Source: Novosphingobium sp. SG707 | GTDB taxonomy: Bacteria > Pseudomonadota > Alphaproteobacteria > Sphingomonadales > Sphingomonadaceae | Reading direction: 5' to 3' | Assembly: GCF_012275515.1 (NCBI RefSeq) | Contig: NZ_JAAZQL010000006.1 | Span: 1 to 64,000 of the forward strand | Length of the DNA stretch: 64,000 bases | Notes under the pieces: model-generated | The model's database searches: none | What the model was told of the DNA's origin: nothing | Seen by the model: only the letters and a program-made list of their open reading frames with translations | Made by a program: the position numbers and the translations under genes | Part shown: positions 8,517 through 15,930 of the stretch, piece by piece | How positions within the stretch are numbered: the first letter of the stretch is position 1 | How the letters are laid out: every line of letters begins with the position of its first letter

Positions 8517-10019
8517 GTGACCATCGCCTGCGCCCGCCTTCAGCCTCGCCTCGCCCTGAGACTTGCCATCGCTTGCACCTTGGCAAGCACCGCTCATGCG
8601 CAGACATCGGGCAGCGCGGATACAAGGCTTCGCCTGGACCAGGAGCGGGATCGGCAGGGCGCGGAGAGCGAGCGGCAATTGCTGAAAGACGCCGAAGATA
8701 TGGGCGGCGCCCCGTCGAGCATAGAGATCGACGGTAAGGCCTATGCGGTCGCTAACACTCCCGGCGAGATCGGTGAGGCGCTTTATATCGCCGTTGCGCG
8801 CAGGCAATGGGCTGATGTGCGGCGCTTCCTCAGGGCCTATCTGGCATTTGATCAGCGTGACCCGATGCTGGTCGCTTATGCGCGAGGGGCGCTGGCGCGG
8901 GCCGCTGGCAAGCTGGGCGAGGCCGAGCATCAGTACCGGATGCTGCTTGGTGTTCAGCCTGATTTTGTGCCGGGCCAACTCGAACTGGCGCGGGTATTGT
9001 TTGAGAACCACAAGGATCGCGAAGCGCGGCGCATGTTCGAAGCCGCGCATGCCGCGCTCGCCGGGGAAGGGGCCAAGGCCGCGGGCGTGCGCCGGACCAT
9101 CGACAGTTTCAAGCAAGCGCTTGGTCGGCGAATGGGCTGGCAGGGTTCGGTCGCCATCGGCCCGGGCTACAGCAGCAACATCAACCAGTCGTCAGGCAGC
9201 TATACCTGCCTTTTGGCAGCGGAGGATGGCATTTGTCTCATCGACCGCAAAGTACCTGATCCGCTGCAAGCAAAGGGCATCAATTTTGAGAGCAGCGTCA
9301 GCCGCCGTATTCCCCTGCGCGGGCATGGCGGCATCACTGGGCGCGCGCTGTTCTATGGCGATATTTATCCCGATCATGGGCGCTACAGCCAGACGGCGCT
9401 AACAACGCAACTCGGCTATGATCACCGCACCGCACGGGCAAGTCTCACGCTCTCGCCAAGCTTCGATATGGGTTCGCTGGGGCCGGATATTCTCTATGAC
9501 GCCTTTGGCCTGCGTGCGGAGGCGATGGTCAACCCATCTGCGACTTCCGCTATCCGGATCGAAACCAGCCGCCGTTGGTTCAACTATCGCCTGCCATCCT
9601 ATCGTAATTTTGACGGCGCGCTCAGTGAAGTTCTGCTGACCGGCTGGAAGGGGATGCCGCATGGCTGGACATTGTTTGCAGGCCCCGATTTCGCCGCCAA
9701 GGAAACCGAAAATCCGATCAATGCCTATCGCCAATATGGTTTGCGGCTGGGGTTGAGCAAGCAGTTCGGGCAAGCGGTCAGTCTGCTCGCCTTCGCTTCA
9801 TTTCGGCGGCGCGATTATCGCGCTTTCAGCGAGTTGCTTGAGGCCAAACGCCGCGATCACGAACAGAATTTTGTCGCCAATCTAAGGTTCCCAGCCCTGC
9901 GCTTCGCCAGCCTTACGCCTAGCCTTCTTGTCCAGCACAGCCGCATCAGCAGCAATATCGATTGGCTCTATTCTTATCGCAAAACCAGCGTCGCCGTGAG
10001 GATGGACTATGCCTTTTAA
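8517..10019 (+). CDS. Slam-type outer-membrane translocator (surface lipoprotein assembly modifier, DUF560)
   Basis: The roughly 500-residue product has a signal peptide ending STAHA, an N-terminal periplasmic TPR-like region (about 60-190, including AYARGALARAAGKLGEAEHQ and PGQLELARVLFENH) and a C-terminal 14-strand barrel of the DUF560 type. The barrel begins with GPGYSSNINQSSG and ends with SYRKTSVAVRMDYAF, a Slam-like closing strand. Slam proteins move a partner with a TbpB-like barrel across the outer membrane; the partner here is the preceding gene. I favour the GTG at 8517 because it starts directly at a good signal peptide. The frame is open to 8412, which would overlap the hemophilin gene. 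Confidence 0.85.
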   Translation: MTIACARLQPRLALRLAIACTLASTAHAQTSGSADTRLRLDQERDRQGAESERQLLKDAEDMGGAPSSIEIDGKAYAVANTPGEIGEALYIAVARRQWADVRRFLRAYLAFDQRDPMLVAYARGALARAAGKLGEAEHQYRMLLGVQPDFVPGQLELARVLFENHKDREARRMFEAAHAALAGEGAKAAGVRRTIDSFKQALGRRMGWQGSVAIGPGYSSNINQSSGSYTCLLAAEDGICLIDRKVPDPLQAKGINFESSVSRRIPLRGHGGITGRALFYGDIYPDHGRYSQTALTTQLGYDHRTARASLTLSPSFDMGSLGPDILYDAFGLRAEAMVNPSATSAIRIETSRRWFNYRLPSYRNFDGALSEVLLTGWKGMPHGWTLFAGPDFAAKETENPINAYRQYGLRLGLSKQFGQAVSLLAFASFRRRDYRAFSELLEAKRRDHEQNFVANLRFPALRFASLTPSLLVQHSRISSNIDWLYSYRKTSVAVRMDYAF

Positions 10020-10063
10020 TCGCATCGGCCATGCCCACTCCCTTCACTAAAACAGGAGAAGTT

Positions 10064-10657
10064 ATGACAACGGCTATTCTTGAGCCTTCACGCGCGAAAC
10101 GTTTGAAAGCATCAACCCATGAAACCCATGACCGGCTGGACAGGTCGATCATGTCCGCCGCCTCCTTCGCCAGTGTCGAAGCCTATGGCCGGTTTGTGAT
10201 GGTGCAGTATCTTTTCCACCGCGATATCGATGTCCTTTACGACGACGAGAGATTACAGGCTCTTCTGCCGGGGCTGACGGAACGTCGGCGTTTGCCATTG
10301 ATCGCGGCTGATCTCACCGACCTCGGCTTCCCTCTTCCCGAGGACGAGGCGCCGCTTGCATTCCCGCTGGGCGGGATTGTCGATATTCCTGCCGCGCTGG
10401 GCTGGCTCTATGTGGCGGAAGGCTCGAATATGGGCGCTGCATTGCTCCGCAAGGAAGCGGCGCGGATCGGGCTTTCCGACGAGCATGGCGCGCGGCATCT
10501 CGCTCCTGCTGCGGCTGGGCCTGCGGCGCATTGGCGAGCGTTCACCGCTGCTCTCGATGCGGTGGAATTGACCGCCGAGGAAGAAACGCGCGCGGCGGCG
10601 GGGGCGAAGGCAGCCTTCATGCGGGTACAGGTGCTTGTCGATGCCCGCATCGGCTGA
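10064..10657 (+). CDS. hemO: biliverdin-producing heme oxygenase
   Basis: The 197-residue product belongs to the bacterial HemO/PigA heme oxygenase family. The N-terminal LKASTHETHDRLD carries the probable proximal heme ligand, His22. The distal-helix region contains GWLYVAEGSNMGAALL with the flexible Gly-rich kink. It opens the heme ring in the cytoplasm to give biliverdin, CO and iron. AGGAGA sits 6 bases before the ATG. It follows the Slam gene by 44 bases and overlaps the DUF454 gene, so it is part of the same operon. Its presence is the strongest evidence that the whole operon handles heme. Confidence 0.9.
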   Translation: MTTAILEPSRAKRLKASTHETHDRLDRSIMSAASFASVEAYGRFVMVQYLFHRDIDVLYDDERLQALLPGLTERRRLPLIAADLTDLGFPLPEDEAPLAFPLGGIVDIPAALGWLYVAEGSNMGAALLRKEAARIGLSDEHGARHLAPAAAGPAAHWRAFTAALDAVELTAEEETRAAAGAKAAFMRVQVLVDARIG

Positions 10658-11093
10658 CTCTGGAGCCGAAAGCGGGGCAGGGCCCGCCGCCGATGCCTTG
10701 CTGCGGCGAGGGCGTGTCGCCCGATCCGGCTGGCTGGCGCTAGGTCTTTTGCTGGTGGCGGTGGGGTTTGTCGGCATTTTTGTGCCGCTTCTCCCTACCA
10801 CGGACTTTATGTTGCTGGCATTGCCTTGCTTTGCGCGATCTTCGCCCCGGCTAGAGGCATGGCTTCTCGATCATCCCCGCTTTGGCCCCGGCCTTCGGGC
10901 CTGGCGGGCGACGGGCGCCGTTCCGCGCCAAGCCAAGGTTCTGGCCTGTGTCGGCATGACGGTCGGCTATGTCCTGTTCTGGCTGCACGTGCGGCCAAAC
11001 TTGGGCTTGGCCTTGGCCACGGCGGCGGGGCTGCTGGCGGCTGCCTTGTGGATCATTCGCCGACCTGCACCGGAGGCGAGGAATGAAGCATAA
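10641..11093 (+). CDS. DUF454 (YbaN-like) inner-membrane protein
   Basis: The 150-residue product has three hydrophobic spans and the family signature GFVGIFVPLLPTTDFMLLALPCFARSSP followed by a HPRFGP loop, shown here only in pieces: VPLLPTTDF, LPCFARSS and HPRFGPGLRAW. DUF454 proteins have no settled biochemical role, but one often accompanies hemO and tonB in heme uptake loci. The ATG at 10641 overlaps the heme oxygenase gene by 17 bases and its end overlaps tonB by 11, so the three are translationally coupled. Confidence 0.85.
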   Translation: MPASADSGAESGAGPAADALLRRGRVARSGWLALGLLLVAVGFVGIFVPLLPTTDFMLLALPCFARSSPRLEAWLLDHPRFGPGLRAWRATGAVPRQAKVLACVGMTVGYVLFWLHVRPNLGLALATAAGLLAAALWIIRRPAPEARNEA

Positions 11094-11910
11094 TCTGTAC
11101 AAGGTGTCGGAGTATATCGCTGGCGAAATCGTCGTCGTTTCCCATCGATTGGACCAACCCGTCGCTCAAAGCGAGAGGAGTGCTTCGCCTCTGGCCGACC
11201 GAACCATTCCCTACCGCAGCCGCTATTGCGATCAGCAGATGGACTGGCGGACCCGGCTTTTTGGCATTGTTGGGACCATGATGGTCTTTGCGCTGGTCTT
11301 GGGAAGCGCGCTTTTTACATGGCGGGCTGTGCGTCCGATGGCGGTCTCGCCCTCTGCCCCGCTGGTTGTGGAAATGGAGCCGCTTGCCGCGCCCCAGGAG
11401 CCGCAACGTGAGGTGGCCACGGGGCCCAAGCAGGTTGAACGATCAGAAGACCAGCCCATGCAAGAACCGACCATGGTATTTCCGCCGCCATCAGTGCAGC
11501 TATTCGTGCCTGCGCCCATAGGCGAGACGGTGAAGGAGATAGCTGATCCTGCCCCAACTGTTCCCGAAACGACAGCCCCTAAGACCCTTGCGGCACCTGT
11601 TGCGGCTAGGCTTTCCAGCGAGGTCAAAGCGAATTGGGAAGCACGGTTGCTGGCCCATCTCGAACGCTACCGTAGCTTCCCGCCTCGCGCTCGCGCCGCG
11701 CGCCAGCAGGGTATGGTACAGCTTCGTTTTCGGATGAACCGGGCAGGTACTGTCCTCACCGCATCGATCCTGCGCGGTTCTGGCTTTACAACACTGGATC
11801 AGGCCGCTCTCGACACGCTCCAACGCGCTCAGCCTCTACCTCCCATTCCCAAAGATCTGCCCGAAGAAATCGAACTCACCATCCCGGTCGAGTTCTATTT
11901 GGAGCGATAG
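11083..11910 (+). CDS. tonB: TonB energy transducer dedicated to the heme operon
   Basis: The 275-residue product has a cytoplasmic N-terminal segment of about 45 residues, one membrane span (LFGIVGTMMVFALVLGSALF), a Pro/Glu-rich periplasmic linker (about 75-190) and a TonB C-terminal domain (YRSFPPRARAARQQGMVQLRF to TIPVEFYLER). It passes proton-motive energy from ExbB/ExbD to the outer-membrane receptor. No exbB/exbD lie nearby, so it must use host ones. GGAGGCGAG precedes the ATG. The 45-residue N-terminal tail before the span is longer than in most TonB proteins. Confidence 0.87.
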   Translation: MKHNLYKVSEYIAGEIVVVSHRLDQPVAQSERSASPLADRTIPYRSRYCDQQMDWRTRLFGIVGTMMVFALVLGSALFTWRAVRPMAVSPSAPLVVEMEPLAAPQEPQREVATGPKQVERSEDQPMQEPTMVFPPPSVQLFVPAPIGETVKEIADPAPTVPETTAPKTLAAPVAARLSSEVKANWEARLLAHLERYRSFPPRARAARQQGMVQLRFRMNRAGTVLTASILRGSGFTTLDQAALDTLQRAQPLPPIPKDLPEEIELTIPVEFYLER

Positions 11911-12351
11911 CGGAAGGTCATGCGCAAGCGCGGGTTGGATCAGCCAGAATATGCCTTTGTGCTTGAAGGACGTCAGATCTGCTACATATTCGCCGTCGCA
12001 GCTGTGAGATCGACATGGCGCACATGATGAGGCAGCGCTCGGCCTCGCTGCCATATGCGGCCCTGCGCCCCATCTTCGGTTGGGATATCTCCGGCCTGGT
12101 CCCCACCGCTTCGGAGCGGGGCTGTGACCTGGGATGGCCACGGGACCGCAAAACCATCGCGGCGCACTGATCTCCCCGCCTTCGGGCATGCCCTGCAGGC
12201 TCCTCGCGCCCGGCTTTGCCTCCACATCAGCGCGCCGCTCCGGTCCTTCGCTGTCGCTGCGGCCTGACGGTTCACGGCCCCGTTGCAGCCATCCCTTTGG
12301 CACGCCCATCGCCCGGAAGCGGTTCGGGCGACCAAACCAAGGAGACAAGCA
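11911..12351. other. 440-bp region without a convincing gene
   Basis: All open frames here are GC-driven and lack homology I recognise. It contains CCGCTTCGGAGCGG-type small hairpins near 12108-12120 and the ribosome site AAGGAGA (12339-12345) of the DUF736 gene. It separates the heme operon from the mobility genes and probably holds the DUF736 promoter. Confidence 0.45.
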
Positions 12352-12672
12352 ATGCCTGCAATCGGATATGTACAGCGCCTCGAGGATGGCAGCTTCAAGG
12401 GCCAGATCCGCACCCTCTCGGTCAGCTCCGAGATCACCATCATCCCCAATCGCGGCAAGACCGGCGAACAGCCCGATTACCGTATTCTGGCTGGCGGTGT
12501 GGAGTTGGGCGGCGGGTGGATCCGCACCGGCGAGGTGTCGCAGCGCGAATATGTACGCCTCGCCATGTCGGCGCCCGAACTGGGCCGCCGTACGCTCTAT
12601 GCCAATCTTGGCCGGGCCGCGGGCCAGGAGGACGATGACGCCTATGCCATCATCTGGAATCCTGGCGACTAA
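12352..12672 (+). CDS. DUF736 family protein
   Basis: The 106-residue product starts IGYVQRLEDGSFKGQI, continues with a YRILAGGVELGGGWIR strand and ends YANLGRAAGQEDDDAYAIIWNP, the DUF736 pattern. This family is almost confined to plasmids, ICEs and genomic islands of Alpha- and Betaproteobacteria, usually near conjugation or replication genes; its function is unknown. A good AAGGAGA lies before the ATG. It marks the surrounding DNA as mobile. Confidence 0.88.
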   Translation: MPAIGYVQRLEDGSFKGQIRTLSVSSEITIIPNRGKTGEQPDYRILAGGVELGGGWIRTGEVSQREYVRLAMSAPELGRRTLYANLGRAAGQEDDDAYAIIWNPGD

Positions 12673-12693
12673 AGACGCCCCATGATCTCGGGG

Positions 12694-12723
12694 GCCCCGC
12701 GCGGATCATCCGCGCGGGGCTTT
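12694..12723. terminator. terminator between convergent DUF736 and HU genes
   Basis: GCCCCGCGCGG at 12694-12704 pairs perfectly with CCGCGCGGGGC at 12710-12720 around a 5-base loop, followed by TTT. It lies between the two convergent stop codons and can serve both. Confidence 0.75.
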
Positions 12724-12747
12724 GCCACGCTCGAAACCTTTGCCCTC

Positions 12748-13023
12748 TCAGACGTTCAAGGCGTCCTTTACGGCCTTGGCGGGCGTGAAGCCCAGCTTCC
12801 TTGCCGCTGCGATCTGGATGGTGTCGCCGGTCGAGGGATTGCGGCCCTCGCGTGCCGGGGTCGCCTTGACCTTGAATTTGCCAAACCCATTGAGCGCGAT
12901 CTCATCGCCTTGGACTGCTGCCTCGGTCACGGCAGCCAGAATGCTGTCGATGATTTTGCGCGCATCGGCCTTGGTCAAACCATGCTCAGCGGCAAGCTTC
13001 TCGGACAGTTCGGTGATGGTCAT
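12748..13023 (-). CDS. HU/IHF-family nucleoid DNA-binding protein
   Basis: The 91-residue product is a full-length HU: helical dimer part MTITELSEKLAAEHGLTKAD, the beta arm starting at DEIALNGFGKFKV, and the arm sequence AREGRNPSTGDTIQIAAARK with the DNA-intercalating proline (RNPSTG). HU-like proteins bend DNA and help site-specific recombination and plasmid maintenance. As it sits among island genes, it is probably the element's own HU rather than the main chromosomal one. Confidence 0.92.
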   Translation of the reverse strand: MTITELSEKLAAEHGLTKADARKIIDSILAAVTEAAVQGDEIALNGFGKFKVKATPAREGRNPSTGDTIQIAAARKLGFTPAKAVKDALNV

Positions 13024-13360
13024 AAGTGCTCCTCCTCCATGAAAACGCTTTGCCTAACGGCGCCATAGCCGGGTGTCCATCCATGCGTGTGCCATTCGGT
13101 TCATTGCCAGCACGGCGTGAATTGGCCTCAAGGTCGACAATGGCGCATCGCCTGCATCGGGCCCCAATGCGCACAGGGGCTCGCGCAGGCAGTGCGGAAA
13201 ATCACGCCCGTTGCTCGATATTGGCGGTAGCCCAAGATCATTGGCTCTGGGCATTTCTGGCATGAACGAACGGGCGGTTTCGATGCCCCAGTCTGGGGCC
13301 TTGAACGTCGCCCTTGAAGGCGGGCTTCACCATGGGGCGCGTTCGCTATACACACCCTGC
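13024..13360. other. 337-bp intergenic region
   Basis: It contains the promoter and ribosome site (GGAGGAG just right of 13023 on the minus strand) for the HU gene. No further gene or strong repeat was seen. Confidence 0.45.
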
Positions 13361-13606
13361 ATGCCTGAGACTGATTTGCTTCCCCTCGAACGTGCTGCCC
13401 GCGCGATGTATGCCACAGTTAAGCCGGATTGGGATTGGAGCGACTCCGACGCTGAGCCGATGCGCCGCATGTATCGCGACAATGCCCGTGCGGCATTTTT
13501 GGCGGTCATGGAGCCGAGCGCAGCCATGCTGCACAAAGGAGAGAACAGGGCCGATTGTCGGAGCGTTTGGCAGGCCATGCTTGCAGCCATGCTCCAAGGC
13601 GATTGA
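13361..13606 (+). CDS. small hypothetical protein
   Basis: An 81-residue product with alpha-helical composition (LERAARAMYATVKPDW, then MRRMYRDNARAAFLAVMEP). I do not recognise a named family, though similar 80-100 residue proteins occur in phages and islands of sphingomonads. There is no clear Shine-Dalgarno before the ATG, and a longer start up to 13211 is open in the same frame. Confidence 0.5.
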   Translation: MPETDLLPLERAARAMYATVKPDWDWSDSDAEPMRRMYRDNARAAFLAVMEPSAAMLHKGENRADCRSVWQAMLAAMLQGD

Positions 13607-13660
13607 TGGCAGCATCGCGCGGCTGGAAATGCTAAGCGAATCCCTCTAGCTCTTTCAGCA

Positions 13661-14149
13661 ATGTTCACTCTGCATTGTACGCAAAAGCTGCGTGATCGGA
13701 TCAAAGCTGATCTTGCGCCGCCTGAGCCCAGCGACACACTGCTGGGCAATTGGTATGCGACGGTCCTTTTCTGGAAGCCGCAGGCGGCCTTGCTGGTGTC
13801 CGAAAACACGCTGCTGCCGGTACTGATGCCGCTGGCTCCGGCAGCGACGCTGGCGCGGCGTTTCCCCACGCAACTGGCGCTGGTTTTGAAGGCGCATGGA
13901 GTAGGCGCCGATACCATCGCGCAGGAAATCTGGTGCATGGCCGAGGTGGCTTATGCCAAGACCGCGAATCGCAGCGTGGTGGGGATGCTCAACGAATTCA
14001 GCTTTTTGGCCGATTGTTGGCGGCCACGGTTCGGCGAGGATCTGGTGGTCTTGTCCCAAAGGCTGGCGGAAACGCCTTGTGGGCCGCTCCGCAAGGGGCC
14101 GATATCCCCCGATAGGGCTCTGTGGGAGGTGATGAATGCCGGGGCATAA
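13661..14149 (+). CDS. DUF6933 family protein
   Basis: The 162-residue product starts MFTLHCTQKLRDRI and continues LLGNWYATVLFWKPQAALLVSE and TLLPVLMPLAPAATL, as in DUF6933 proteins found on mobile elements. A MAEVAYAKTANRSVVGMLNEF segment follows. The function is unknown. The gene is convergent with the toxin-antitoxin pair. Confidence 0.7.
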   Translation: MFTLHCTQKLRDRIKADLAPPEPSDTLLGNWYATVLFWKPQAALLVSENTLLPVLMPLAPAATLARRFPTQLALVLKAHGVGADTIAQEIWCMAEVAYAKTANRSVVGMLNEFSFLADCWRPRFGEDLVVLSQRLAETPCGPLRKGPISPDRALWEVMNAGA

Positions 14150-14161
14150 GGACTGGACGGC

Positions 14162-14551
14162 TCAGGCCAACCTTGCTCTGAACCACTCCGCCACCTCTGC
14201 TTCGGCCAGCGCGCCGCCGGCCAGTGCCAGAACCATGTGGACGGCCTCCTCCGGCGCGAAGCTGATCCGTGCATTGTTCAGTGCCAGAAACAAACGCGCC
14301 AGCACCCATGCGGTGCGCTTGTTGCCGTCGACGAAGGGGTGATTGCGCGCCACGCCATAGGCATAGGCCGCAGCCAGAGCGCAAAGATCGGCCTCACCAT
14401 AGGCCCATTGGTTGCGTGGACGGCCCAAAGCTGATTCCATGGCAGATGCATCGCGTACGCCGATTGGCCCACCATGCTCGGCCAGTTGGCGGTCGTGGAT
14501 AGCAAGCGCAAGTTCAGCCTCGATCCAGACCGGTTCAGCAGTCTGCGCCAT
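14162..14551 (-). CDS. doc: Doc-type toxin (Fic/Doc family)
   Basis: The 129-residue product is a death-on-curing protein. It has the helical WIEAELALAIHDRQLAEHGG start, SALGRPRNQWAYGE, and the catalytic Fic/Doc motif HPFVDGNKRT beginning at His71. Doc phosphorylates EF-Tu and stops translation. Its ATG lies one base after the stop of the antitoxin gene, so the two are co-translated. This start matches the family's usual length; the frame stays open further upstream inside the antitoxin gene. Confidence 0.9.
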   Translation of the reverse strand: MAQTAEPVWIEAELALAIHDRQLAEHGGPIGVRDASAMESALGRPRNQWAYGEADLCALAAAYAYGVARNHPFVDGNKRTAWVLARLFLALNNARISFAPEEAVHMVLALAGGALAEAEVAEWFRARLA

Positions 14552-14552
14552 G

Positions 14553-14780
14553 TTACTTGGCCAGCACGCGCAGAATATCTCTGTCCTCGCGCATGATCTG
14601 TTCAGCCAGCGCCATCTTGGCCTCGAAGGAGGGGTCTGTCGCCGTGATCCGGATGCCATCAGGCGTTTCGGACACATACAGCGTGTCACCCACCCCAGCG
14701 CGCAGCTTGGCGAGCAATTCCTTTGGCAACACGACACCGGCAGAGTTGCCGATCTTGGTGATCTTGAGGCTGGCGTTCAT
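14553..14780 (-). CDS. AbrB/MazE-type antitoxin for Doc
   Basis: The 75-residue product has the swapped-hairpin AbrB DNA-binding domain (KITKIGNSAGVVLPKELLAKL, with GDTLYVSE) and a C-terminal tail that should bind the toxin. It is the upstream partner of the Doc toxin, separated by one base, and probably represses its own promoter. Doc is classically paired with Phd, so an AbrB-Doc pair is a hybrid arrangement that also occurs in other Proteobacteria. Confidence 0.88.
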   Translation of the reverse strand: MNASLKITKIGNSAGVVLPKELLAKLRAGVGDTLYVSETPDGIRITATDPSFEAKMALAEQIMREDRDILRVLAK

Positions 14781-14959
14781 ACGACGGTTATAACATGGAG
14801 CGCGGAATTCTCAAGAGGCGTATCCTGCCAACCGGCCATCACGGCCGCAGGAGAGCCGCAACGGGACATTCCGATCTTGTTGACCCCGCCGTGCATGAAC
14901 GGCGGCCCCAGAAAGCCTTTGGGTCACGCTGGGCAGAATGTGGGGTCGAAACGCCCACT
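14781..14959. other. intergenic DNA upstream of the toxin-antitoxin operon
   Basis: It holds the divergent promoter of the antitoxin operon. The Pro/Arg-rich open frames look like decayed DNA; no gene is supported. Confidence 0.35.
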
Positions 14960-15064
14960 AAGACCGCGCGAAACGTAGTTCAGCGAAGCTACATTTGGGC
15001 CATCCGGTTCTACCTCGACGAGCACAAGCGACTGCGTAATCGCGCCCTGTTCGTCCTTGCCATC
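14960..15064 (+). pseudogene. short remnant of a tyrosine site-specific integrase
   Basis: About 35 codons resemble the N-terminal part of a widespread alphaproteobacterial integrase group: IWAIRFYLDEHKRLRNRALF then LAI, where intact members continue into a DSKLRGCD motif. The similarity ends abruptly at 15064 and the frame stops at 15100. No catalytic residues are present, so it would be a dead fragment left by an earlier insertion. Confidence 0.4.
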
Positions 15065-15136
15065 CCGTTGCTGCGGGCGTATTATTTTGTTGCTTCATGA
15101 CGATGGCGGAGGTTTCCGAAAACGGAGACCCAACGC

Positions 15137-15451
15137 GTGTTTAAAGCCTATTTCCGCTCTGATCCGGCTTCGCACAGTGCTTTGACGCGCTGCGCTTTTA
15201 GCGACTCTGATACTGTCAGCTTTCATTCGGCAACCATAGTGGGGCTAAAGCTAAGCAAACCGCACGATCACAATTCGGTGAAGTTGGCGATGGGAGGCAT
15301 GCCCGATCATGGCATGCGGTTACAGCATTGCGTTGCCGCCTATGCCGAACCTTACGGCCAGACGGAACAGGCAAGCAAACTCACTACAGCCATGCTCGCA
15401 GCTTTGATCAAGAGTGATTGCGAGCTTACCAAACAAGGTCGCGGGTCGTGA
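15137..15451 (+). CDS. hypothetical protein coupled to the excisionase-like gene
   Basis: A 104-residue product with no family I recognise. Support for a real gene is the GGAG 9 bases before the GTG start, and the stop TGA, which overlaps the next gene's GTG start as GTGA. Codon use is less GC-rich at third positions than in the chromosomal genes further right, consistent with transferred DNA. Confidence 0.42.
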   Translation: MFKAYFRSDPASHSALTRCAFSDSDTVSFHSATIVGLKLSKPHDHNSVKLAMGGMPDHGMRLQHCVAAYAEPYGQTEQASKLTTAMLAALIKSDCELTKQGRGS

Positions 15452-15702
15452 AAATTCGCCCCAGCACCGCGATCGGAGATTTTGTCCCTAACGTAGTGTC
15501 TGGGACGGAATTCATCACGGCGGATGAATTTGCCCTTTTGGCAAGGCTATCACGCCGTCAGATCGACCGTCTCCGCAAACGCCGCTTACCCGGTTTCCCG
15601 AGGGAATATGACCTTGGCAGTGGCCTGAGCAAATTCCACACCTGTCCACGGTTTCGCCGCGTGGATGTCGAACGATGGCTGGATTCACGATCACTTTGGT
15701 AG
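15448..15702 (+). CDS. excisionase/AlpA-like helix-turn-helix protein
   Basis: The 84-residue product has a winged-helix (HTH_17) layout: EFITADEFALLARLSRRQID as the helix-turn-helix, then RLRKRRLPGFPREYDL and a C-terminal FRRVDVERWLDSR helix. Such proteins act as recombination directionality factors or regulators of integrases. It lies 228 bases from the convergent integrase gene, the usual position for an element's excisionase. The GTG start overlaps the preceding gene's stop. Confidence 0.65.
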   Translation: MKIRPSTAIGDFVPNVVSGTEFITADEFALLARLSRRQIDRLRKRRLPGFPREYDLGSGLSKFHTCPRFRRVDVERWLDSRSLW

Positions 15703-15930
15703 CTTGCTTGGGTGACGGCAAGGTTGATAGATGGTCAGCCAACCCAGGACCTAATAGGGCCCAGGAACAATCGGCAGATCTGATCGACAAGCAGGGTCGC
15801 GAGAAGCCTGCTGCGTCTGACGGGCGCTGTTGAGGAAGGCAAAGCAAGCGATGAGCCTGCGCTGACTGTAAATCCCAGAATGGGCACGCGGGTAAGTGCC
15901 ACTATCCCGCGTGCCAGTCATCTTCGCTTG

